From NCBI GenBank assembly GCA_021298355.1, contig JAJTEH010000001.1, positions 62,001-126,000 on the forward strand: DNA of 64,000 bases, in the 5' to 3' direction. Both the position numbers and the translations under genes were made by a program. This DNA comes from Flammeovirgaceae bacterium (GTDB lineage: Bacteria > Bacteroidota > Bacteroidia > Cytophagales > Cyclobacteriaceae). A model generated the notes under the pieces. That model was not told the DNA's origin and did not search any database. It worked only from the letters and a program-made list of their open reading frames with translations. Positions 17,963 to 25,300 of this stretch are shown here, piece after piece (position 1 is the first letter of the stretch; every line of letters starts with the position of its first letter).

Positions 17963-18934
17963 ATGAACAGAATAGACCGACTCACGGCCATCTTAATACA
18001 ATTGCAAACCAAAAAAATTGTTAAGGCCGAAGAAATTGCTTCACGTTTCGAAATCAGTTTGCGCACGGTATACCGCGATGTAAAAGCTTTAATGGAAGCA
18101 GGTGTGCCCATTGGTTCCGAAGCAGGAAAAGGTTATTTCATTGTAGATGGGTATTATCTTCCTCCGGTAATGTTTACACAAGACGAAGCCGGAGCAATGG
18201 TAATGGCCGGAAAATTAGTTGATAGTTTTACCGATCCATCCATTAAAAAAGCATTTCAATCTTCTTTATTAAAAGTGAAAGCGGTGTTGCAGCAAGCAGA
18301 AAAAAACCATGTGGCCGATTTAGAAGATCACATAGAAGTATTGCCACCCTTAGCCACACAACCGATTACCGGAAAATTTTTAAATGAAATACGAAACGCT
18401 ATTGTAAGCAGAAAAGTTATCTCTCTGCTGTATACCAGCCAGTATCAGCAAGAAACAACACAGCGCGAAGTAGAGCCCATCGGTTTGTTTTATTACAGCA
18501 TGTCGTGGCATTTAATTGCTTGGTGCAGACTACGAAAAGGTATGCGCGATTTTCGTACGGATCGAATTGTTAACCTAACCGTAAAAGAAGAACAATTTAC
18601 ACCTGGCGATATTGTTACTTTACAAGATTACTTTAACAGCATTCGCGAAAACCATGCAGACATGCAGCAAGTTGTAGTAGTATTCGATAGAAAAACAGCC
18701 ACCTATGTTACTAATTCGCGATATTACTTTGGCTTCGTTCGTGAAGAGTATACCGATGAAGGAATTCGCATGTATTTTTTGGTTGGGCAATTACCCGGTA
18801 TGGCACGTTGGCTTTTGGCATATGCAGATGCCATTGAAATAGAAGAACCTCTTTCGTTAAAAGAAACCATGCGAAACATTGTACAAGAGTTAGTACAAAT
18901 CTATTTGCCAGAAGTATTTCATTCCAAAGAATAA
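17963..18934 (+). CDS. YafY-type WYL-domain transcriptional regulator
   Basis: A 323-residue regulator. Residues 1-60 form an HTH_11 domain (RLTAILIQLQTKKIVKAEEI, SLRTVYRDVKAL). A WYL domain follows in the middle (about 135-215), with SWHLIAWCRLRKGMRDFRTD carrying the conserved basic residues that sense a ligand or nucleic acid. The last hundred residues match the WCX extension. Family members repress or activate small nearby operons after binding an effector. Two near-identical 18-mers directly behind this gene (18943-19004) are candidate binding sites, and the four small genes beyond are candidate targets. Confidence 0.93.
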   Translation: MNRIDRLTAILIQLQTKKIVKAEEIASRFEISLRTVYRDVKALMEAGVPIGSEAGKGYFIVDGYYLPPVMFTQDEAGAMVMAGKLVDSFTDPSIKKAFQSSLLKVKAVLQQAEKNHVADLEDHIEVLPPLATQPITGKFLNEIRNAIVSRKVISLLYTSQYQQETTQREVEPIGLFYYSMSWHLIAWCRLRKGMRDFRTDRIVNLTVKEEQFTPGDIVTLQDYFNSIRENHADMQQVVVVFDRKTATYVTNSRYYFGFVREEYTDEGIRMYFLVGQLPGMARWLLAYADAIEIEEPLSLKETMRNIVQELVQIYLPEVFHSKE

Positions 18935-18942
18935 TTTTTTCT

Positions 18943-19004
18943 ACTGACATAGGGTTGTCAGGTATTTCTTAAAAAATCTTTTTCTTACTGTCATAAGGTT
19001 GTCA
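18943..19004 (+). promoter_or_regulatory. Paired operator-like sites upstream of the GyrI-like gene
   Basis: ACTGACATAGGGTTGTCA at 18943-18960 and ACTGTCATAAGGTTGTCA at 18987-19004 agree in 16 of 18 positions and are 44 bp apart, about four helical turns. The first is palindromic over six bases each side (CTGACA/TGTCAG). They lie between the WYL regulator and the cluster starting at 19042, the usual place for the sites of such a regulator. Binding is inferred. Confidence 0.6.
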
Positions 19005-19041
19005 CTATAGCCTATTCTATTTGTTGCATAAATCAACAGAT

Positions 19042-19494
19042 ATGAAAATTAAAACAGTACATCCCATCAACTTTCTCCATCATCAAGCTGAAACCACCAT
19101 TCAGCAATTGTCTAGTTTTTTCCCGGTGTCTGCAAAATTAATGAAAGAAGCAGCGCGCTATGGCCTTACTTTAGCTGGGCCTATGCATTGGCATTACAAA
19201 AATTTTATGGGAGATGAAACCCAACCTTTTATCTTGGAAATGTCTCTACCGGTTGTGGCTCTTCCGGAAAAGTACGAAGGAGAATTTATGTTGAAGCGAA
19301 CGGAACCTTTTCGTTGTGTTAGCGCTGTTCACGAAGGTAAATGGACAGACATACCCAATACGTATGCATCTATTATGCAGTTTATGGAAGCTAATTCATT
19401 ACAACCCTCTATCGAAAATAGAGAATTGTATATTCAAGTAGATTTCGAAAATCAAGATGCGAATGTAACTGAAATACAGATGGGTATCCTGTAA
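19042..19494 (+). CDS. GyrI-like / effector-binding domain protein
   Basis: A 150-residue protein resembling the SOUL/GyrI-like small-molecule-binding fold. It shows AGPMHWHYKNF, a run of alternating hydrophobics (FILEMSLPVVALP), the segment CVSAVHEGKWTDIPNTYASIMQFM typical of this fold, and an acidic C-terminal strand. There is no DNA-binding domain, so it is a stand-alone effector binder, possibly a ligand sequestrant or hydrolase. I use the ATG at 19042; a TTG seven codons upstream is less likely. It is the first gene after the paired operator-like sites and begins a run of four tightly spaced genes. Confidence 0.7.
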   Translation: MKIKTVHPINFLHHQAETTIQQLSSFFPVSAKLMKEAARYGLTLAGPMHWHYKNFMGDETQPFILEMSLPVVALPEKYEGEFMLKRTEPFRCVSAVHEGKWTDIPNTYASIMQFMEANSLQPSIENRELYIQVDFENQDANVTEIQMGIL

Positions 19495-19500
19495 CATAGT

Positions 19501-19752
19501 ATGGAAGCAGTAGGTAAACAAAGAATCAGAAAACCAGGTAACATCCTGGTTTTTAAAACTTCTGTTCAAACCAAAGAACACATTAAGCAATTGCGTTTGT
19601 TTTTGGATAAGGAAGCCGGAAAAAGAAAATGGAATTTTGATTTAGATGATCAGGATAAAATTTTCAGAACACGATCAATGAAGGTAAATGTTTATAGTAC
19701 AATTCAACTATTCAAACAGGCTGGTTTTGCATGCGAAGAATTGAAAGAGTAA
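19501..19752 (+). CDS. Small HMA-like protein without metal-binding cysteines
   Basis: An 83-residue protein that resembles the ferredoxin-like HMA fold: a strand (GNILVFKTSV), a helix (KEHIKQLRLFLDKEA), a strand pair (WNFDLDDQDKIFRT) and a final helix and strand (STIQLFKQAGFACEELKE). The CxxC copper motif is absent, so metal transport is unlikely. It lies 6 bp behind the GyrI-like gene and 2 bp before the RibD-like gene, hence in the same operon. Related short proteins are common in Bacteroidetes; function unknown. Confidence 0.65.
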   Translation: MEAVGKQRIRKPGNILVFKTSVQTKEHIKQLRLFLDKEAGKRKWNFDLDDQDKIFRTRSMKVNVYSTIQLFKQAGFACEELKE

Positions 19753-19754
19753 AG

Positions 19755-20279
19755 ATGAAAACGAACATCATAGCCAATGTTGCCATCAGTTTAGATGGAA
19801 AAATAGAAGGACCTAACGGAGAGTATGATTGGTGTTTTACCGATCAGGATTACGGTATGAAAGAATTTTTAAGTCGAACTCAATTGATTATTTCTGGAGC
19901 AAAGAGTTACCAAACAATGGTAAACGAAGGAGGAGATCTTGAGAAGTTTTTCGGAAAAATCCCGTGGATTGTGTTTAGTAAAAATGCTGTTCAATCGCAT
20001 CCTTTGGTAACACACGTTCACCTACATGCAGTTGATTATATCAGAGAATTAAAAAACAATACACCGCAAAATATTTGGTTATTTGGGGGTGCTTTGCTTT
20101 TTCATTCTTTATTACAAGCAAAACTGATAGACGAAATCATGCTTTCTGTACATCCAATCATACTAGGAGGGGGCAAAGATTTTTTTAGCAACATTCCGAA
20201 CCGAATCCATCTTTCTTTAATAAATTGTAAAACATTCCATAGTGGTTTAGTTCAACAACAGTATCAGATTAACTATTGA
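19755..20279 (+). CDS. Dihydrofolate reductase / RibD C-terminal family oxidoreductase
   Basis: A 174-residue protein of the DHFR-like fold used by the RibD reductase domain. NVAISLDGKIEGPNGEYDW at the N-terminus is the substrate/NADPH region, LIISGAKSYQTM and IWLFGGALLFHSLL are the nucleotide-binding helices and glycine turn, and IMLSVHPIILGGGKDFF is the conserved C-terminal block. Stand-alone members are probable NADPH-dependent reductases with unidentified substrates. The ATG at 19755 is preferred; the frame extends eight codons upstream into the previous gene. Confidence 0.85.
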   Translation: MKTNIIANVAISLDGKIEGPNGEYDWCFTDQDYGMKEFLSRTQLIISGAKSYQTMVNEGGDLEKFFGKIPWIVFSKNAVQSHPLVTHVHLHAVDYIRELKNNTPQNIWLFGGALLFHSLLQAKLIDEIMLSVHPIILGGGKDFFSNIPNRIHLSLINCKTFHSGLVQQQYQINY

Positions 20280-20281
20280 TT

Positions 20282-20701
20282 ATGGCAACTAAAAAGAAAA
20301 CCTGGGTAGAAAAAAGAGACGATGAAAGTAAAGAAGCCATCGTTAAAAAATTAGATAAAGCTTTTGCCGATATGCCCGAACAGGCAAACATGCTAATTGC
20401 CACACCTAAAATTATCGATGCGTACGTTCGGCAAATTCCGAAAGGCAAACAAGTTTCGTTAAAAACAATGCGTAACGATTTGGCACTCGAGTATCAGGCA
20501 GAAGTTACATGCCCGGTAACAACAGGTATTTTTTTAAGAATAGTATCGGAGGCTGCTTATGAAGAATATGAGCAAGGTAAAGCGTTAAAAAACATTACAC
20601 CCTTTTGGCGTGTGGTAGAAAGCAATTCTGCTTTGAATAAAAAACTTACGTTCGGAACTGACTTTGTAAAAGAACAACGGGCAAAAGAAAAATTACCTTA
20701 A
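20282..20701 (+). CDS. Alkyltransferase-like (MGMT-related) protein lacking the acceptor cysteine
   Basis: A 139-residue protein resembling the DNA-binding domain of O6-methylguanine-DNA methyltransferases. IPKGKQVSLKTMRNDLALEY corresponds to the winged helix-turn-helix region, and PFWRVVESNS stands where the enzymes have PCHRV. The cysteine that accepts the alkyl group is therefore missing and Trp is close by, as in alkyltransferase-like (ATL) proteins that flag lesions for nucleotide excision repair. That role here is inference. It follows the RibD-like gene by 2 bp and ends the four-gene run. The ATG at 20282 is chosen over a TTG two codons upstream. Confidence 0.75.
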   Translation: MATKKKTWVEKRDDESKEAIVKKLDKAFADMPEQANMLIATPKIIDAYVRQIPKGKQVSLKTMRNDLALEYQAEVTCPVTTGIFLRIVSEAAYEEYEQGKALKNITPFWRVVESNSALNKKLTFGTDFVKEQRAKEKLP

Positions 20702-20711
20702 TTCGATTGCT

Positions 20712-20719
20712 TATTTTTG
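20712..20719 (+). promoter_or_regulatory. -7 promoter element abutting the cysteine-cluster gene
   Basis: TATTTTTG matches TAnnTTTG exactly and is followed by TGC and ATG at 20723. It separates this gene from the upstream cluster and predicts a leaderless transcript. Confidence 0.55.
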
Positions 20720-20722
20720 TGC

Positions 20723-21295
20723 ATGTCTATTGAAGAAAAGGTACATCAGGTTGAGAATCTTTATGTAGAGTTGGATAAGCAAATTTTTGTGTTTCAACAA
20801 GCCACTACTTTGCATTGTAAATTTGGCTGTGGAAAATGCTGCACCAAACCAGATATAGAAGCTACAATTTTAGAGTTTCTTCCTTTCGCATTTTATCTCT
20901 ATCAGAATAATGTAGCAGAAAGTTGGTGGGAAAGATTGAAAAACAACGATAACACCATTTGTTTAATCTTTAATGAAAACCAAAGTGGGGCAGGGCTTTG
21001 CACAGAATACAAACACAGAGGTTTAATTTGCAGATTATTTGGATATGCTGCCCGCACCAACAAGTATGGAAAAAAAGAGTTGGTTACGTGTCAGATCATT
21101 AAATCAGAACAACAGGCGCAATACGAAGCGGCTACACGTGCAATAGAAAACGAGGTGGCCGTTCCGGTGTTCAATCAGTTTTATATGCAATTAGCGGCTA
21201 TTGATTACGAACTTACGAAACAGTTTTTTCCAATTAATATGGCCATACAAAAAGCGATAGAAGAGGTTTTACAGTATTATGCTTACAGGGCGTAA
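20723..21295 (+). CDS. YkgJ-family cysteine cluster protein
   Basis: A 190-residue protein with the zinc/iron-chelating cysteine cluster of the YkgJ family. CKFGCGKCCTKPDIEA near residue 33 supplies four cysteines, GLCTEYKHRGLICRLFGYA supplies two more, and VTCQIIK a further one. Families of this type bind a metal through these residues; some act beside other metalloproteins, but the physiological role is not known. The TTG two codons earlier lies in the -7 element and is rejected. The 3' end overlaps the convergent small membrane protein gene by 13 bp. Confidence 0.88.
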   Translation: MSIEEKVHQVENLYVELDKQIFVFQQATTLHCKFGCGKCCTKPDIEATILEFLPFAFYLYQNNVAESWWERLKNNDNTICLIFNENQSGAGLCTEYKHRGLICRLFGYAARTNKYGKKELVTCQIIKSEQQAQYEAATRAIENEVAVPVFNQFYMQLAAIDYELTKQFFPINMAIQKAIEEVLQYYAYRA

Positions 21296-21579
21296 TGGAT
21301 AAGCCATTGAGCAAGTTCAGCCATTACATTTTTTCCTGTTTCGGCAACTTGCATCATTACTTTACCCGAAACATTAGTTTCCCACTCCGATTCTTGAAGT
21401 AGAGTTTGGCTGGTAACTTGCCAAAAGCCAAAAATAGCTACTAATAAACCAGCAAAAACTAAGGAAACTTGTCGATTTCGTTTTTTAGTAATCAATACCG
21501 TATGCAAAGTAGTAACGTGAGTTGTTTCTACTTTTTGCTTTTTAATGGCTTGATTTACAGGATGTAAAGTTTTGTCCAT
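21283..21579 (-). CDS. Small single-pass membrane protein, unknown
   Basis: A 98-residue frame starting at an ATG at 21579. It has a basic N-terminal half (AIKKQKVE, ITKKRNRQ), one transmembrane helix (VSLVFAGLLVAIFGFWQV, about 38-56) and an amphipathic tail of about 40 residues. The inside-positive rule places the N-terminus in the cytoplasm. No family is recognised. It is the only sizeable frame between 21296 and 21683. It could be a chance frame, but the hydrophobic pattern and charge placement look protein-like. A TTG extension to 21618 is possible. Confidence 0.5.
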   Translation of the reverse strand: MDKTLHPVNQAIKKQKVETTHVTTLHTVLITKKRNRQVSLVFAGLLVAIFGFWQVTSQTLLQESEWETNVSGKVMMQVAETGKNVMAELAQWLIHYAL

Positions 21580-21683
21580 AGCCTTAACAAAGTTTAACGG
21601 TTTACTGAGGTTACGCAAGTGGAACTTTAAACATTAAATTCTACTTACATTTGTATACTTTGTTACCTTTAAATTTCACCAAC

Positions 21684-22223
21684 ATGAAATTAAGTTTTAT
21701 TGCGATGCTGGCCTTAGCTTTAGTAAGCCTAACCAGCGCTAAAAACTCCGAAACACCAACCGTAAACTGGTTAACTTTTGAAGAAGCTGTTGAAAAAGCA
21801 AAAACTGAAAAGAGACCAATTTTTATTGATGTGTATACCGATTGGTGCAGTTGGTGTAAAGTGATGGATAAAAACACCTTTAGCGATCCGGAAGTTGCCA
21901 AAATTCTCAACACTAAATTTTATGCAGTAAAATTTGATGCCGAACAGAAAGAGAACGTAGTGTTTAATGGCACAACTTTTAAGTTTGTAGAATCTGGAAG
22001 AAATGGATATCACGAGTTGGCTGCGGCTTTGTTGAATAACCAATTAAGTTATCCGACTGTTGTTTTTTTAGCTGAAGATTTTTCGATGATTCAACCTTTA
22101 GCCGGATATAGAAAAGCAGATGAGTTTCATAAAATTGTTCAGTTCATTGGCGAGGGGCACTATAAAAAAATGAAATGGGTAGATTGGGAAAAACAATACC
22201 AATCTCCTTATGCAAAAGGATAA
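21684..22223 (+). CDS. Exported thioredoxin-like protein
   Basis: A 179-residue protein. The ATG at 21684 gives a signal peptide (MKLSFIAMLALALVSLTSA). The thioredoxin fold has the redox motif DWCSWCKVMD at about residue 54, a DsbD-gamma or Thioredoxin_7-like pattern (EEAVEKAKTEKRPIFIDVYT), and a proline in QLSYPTVVFL opposite the active site. It is probably a periplasmic disulfide reductase or a partner of cytochrome maturation. It ends with a strong symmetrical terminator shared with the convergent TPR-CHAT gene. Confidence 0.88.
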   Translation: MKLSFIAMLALALVSLTSAKNSETPTVNWLTFEEAVEKAKTEKRPIFIDVYTDWCSWCKVMDKNTFSDPEVAKILNTKFYAVKFDAEQKENVVFNGTTFKFVESGRNGYHELAAALLNNQLSYPTVVFLAEDFSMIQPLAGYRKADEFHKIVQFIGEGHYKKMKWVDWEKQYQSPYAKG

Positions 22224-22240
22224 TGCATCAATCTTAAATA

Positions 22241-22277
22241 AAAAGGCTGTTTCAAAATTTGAAACAGCCTTTTTTTA
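22241..22277. terminator. Bidirectional terminator, thioredoxin / TPR-CHAT
   Basis: AAAAGGCTGTTTC-AAAATTT-GAAACAGCCTTTT is a perfect 13-pair stem between two convergent genes. It is followed by a T-run on each strand and so should end both transcripts. Confidence 0.93.
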
Positions 22278-22306
22278 TGAGAAGCCTTGGCGCAGAAAAA
22301 AATAAT

Positions 22307-25300
22307 TTACTCCATACCAATCATCATAAAAGCACCCCAATAAATAGGTTCGGGATATTCGCTTCGTAATTCTTTTTTGGCCTCCGTAAAGCTCTCGCGA
22401 ATATTGCCACTGTTTAACCATTTCAGATAAAACTTAAGAAAGAGTTTCTGGGTGGCATCATCATCTACTTTAAACATACTCATTATTAAAACCTTTGCAC
22501 CGGCAACTAGGAAAGCACGCTGTAATCCGTACACACCTTCTCCGGCTTGTAAATCGCCAAGGCCTGTTTCGCATGCGCTTAACACTACCAAATCGGTTTT
22601 ATCTAAGTTTAAGTTCATGGCTTCGTATGCAGTAAGAATACCGTTTTCCATGTTGTAATTGAAATTGGTTTTTTCAAGTAAATCGCCTGCCCCGGTTAAC
22701 AAAAGGCCGGTACGCATGAGCGGATTTTGATTGAGCAACGATTCGTTACCTTCTAATTCTTGTTCGGCAGAAACTTCATCAGACGGTTTGTACAATCCGT
22801 GGGTAGCAATATGAAAAATCTTCGGGCTGTTTAAGTTTTTAATACTTTCTTCATCGGCTTTATCTTCTACATACTGAAGCGTGTTCCATCCGTTTTGTTT
22901 AAACAATAACTGCAATTGGCTTACTTCTTTTTCTGTTCCGGGTAGTGGCGGAATGCTGCTACCATTACTTGCCAAATAAAAGGTTGGGTTTCCAAACATA
23001 GAGGCAACATTGGTGCTTGATTTTGAACGCGATCGAATTTTATTCAGGTAAATATCTTTGGTGTTACTTACCAATACAATGTTAGAGTTATCAATTACAA
23101 AACGTCCATCGGGCGTAGGAATGGCTTCGAGGTTGATTTGATTATAAATACCATCGGGCGATAAGTATACTGTAGAAACTTGCCCCATTTCGCGTTGTAA
23201 AGGTTCCCAGAAAATTTTGTAAGAATAGGCATCGTGTATTTTACCAATAATGGCGTTTCGGTAATATTTAAAATACCGGGTTTCCATTTTCTTTCCATCG
23301 GTTAATTCCACGGCTTTAGGTGCTTTAAAGTCGTTCTTCACATATAAGGCACAATAAATTACCGAATCGGTTAATACGTGGTCGAAGTGGCGGTACCGTA
23401 TCATTTCTATTGCTACTTCATTTGGTTGTAGCGATTTGCGCACGTCTTCGAAGGTGATGCGCTTATTTTCGAAACCTTGTCCAAAACCTTCTGAGCGTTG
23501 GCTCAATTCTTTTTCAAGAGATTCTACTTCTTTTTCCAGTAGGCTCCTGTCTATTCCGTTTAAGCTTAATTGCTCTTGGCTCATAGAAAGCGCAACTGTT
23601 AATGTTTCTTTTTTCTTAAGCCAGGCATTGTATTGGCCTTTTAAAACTTCATCGGTGCTGGATAAAATGCGTTCTCTTATTTTTATAGATGAGTTTAGCA
23701 ACAAGGCTTTGGTAAGCAATTGAAAGTTGTAGACTTTTCCTGTTAAGTCTTTAAAGTCTTCCATATTGCTAAAAGCAAGTGTGTTGTAAAATTCGAAATC
23801 ACCTTTTATGGTGTTCCAGTATTTTGCCTTTTCTCTTTCACTTAAGGCAGGAAAATACTGTTTTATAAATCCTTCGTAATTCGTTAAGGATTCTTCAATT
23901 AACTTTTTTGCACGCTTGTAATCTTTTTGCTGATAATAAACCTTGGCTAACTTTGATTGTACTTTTACAAATTCGGGATGGGATGTACTAAAAAACTTTT
24001 CGTACAAGTCTTTCGATTTTATAAAAAATTCTTCGGCCTTCTTGTAGTTTTTAATGTTGTAATATACATCTCCGGTTAAGGTAAAAATTCCGGCCAGGTT
24101 GATGTTGTTTTTCTGTCCGGCTTTGGCGCGCCAAATGCTTTCGGCAACAGTAAGAGAATTGAAAGCGATATCGTACCGCTTTTGCGATAAATAAACGACA
24201 GCTACATTTTTTAGAATTTCGGCATATTGCGGATTATCTTTTCCGAGTTTAGCCGCCATGATATCGCGGCTTTCGAGCATTAATTTTTCTATTTCTGTAC
24301 GGTCATCTCCTCGGTGAAATTTAACAAGGGCAAGTTGCGAAATAGATTTTGCAACTTCGATGTGGTTTCGCCCGAATTGTTTTTCCTGGCTGGTAATTGC
24401 TTTTTGTATTTCCGGAAGTGCCTTATCGTAATCGCCTAATGTGTAATAGATATCGCCCAACAATTTTTGGGTTGGCGCTACTTTAGTAGAAGATTCGCCA
24501 TAAACCGATACAGCAATTTGATTGGCGCGTTTAGCAACTTTTTCTGCTTCGGTATAATCGCCTTTGGCTAATAAAATTTTTCCGCGGTTGGTTAAGGGTT
24601 CGATCAAACGTATGCTGTTGCTGCCGTACACTTTTTGGTAATCGATAAGCAAAACGTTTAACAAAGATTCCGTTTGAGAGTAACGCCCCAATTGTATGAA
24701 CAGCGATGATAGTTCTTCTGCTGTAGATTGTACGCTGCTGATTAAGTCTTCTGATTTGCGTGTTAGTTTTGCTGATTTATCGAGGTTGGTTTCTGCCTCG
24801 TCAAACAATCCTTGAATACCAAATAGTTTAGCTTGTGTTTCTAATGCATGAATGTATTGGGCAGTGCGGCTTTCGTCTTTTCGGTTGTCATCAAAAATAG
24901 CAAGTGCTTTTTTTAGATTCTGATCGGCTTTATCGTAAGCACCAATTTTAAGTTGAAGCACCGCTATCTTATCTAATTCCACAGCAAAGTCTACATCTTT
25001 GTCGTCATATTTAGATCGTGCCAAATCAGACGCGCGTTGTAAGGTGGCATCGGCTTTGGCATAGTCGTCTTTAAACTCATATAAAGTAGCCAAATGATTT
25101 AATATTTCGAGGTGGTCTTTGTGCCAAGGACCAATTTCTTTAGCAATAATTTGCTCGTAGCTGATGTCGAATATTGCTTTGGCCTCATCTATTTTATTGG
25201 TGTAATCGATATAAAAAGAAGCAAGCTTTAACTTGGATAAGTGGTATTCGGGTGAGTTTTCTCCGTAAAGTTCTTTCTTAATTTCAATTATTTTATTCAG

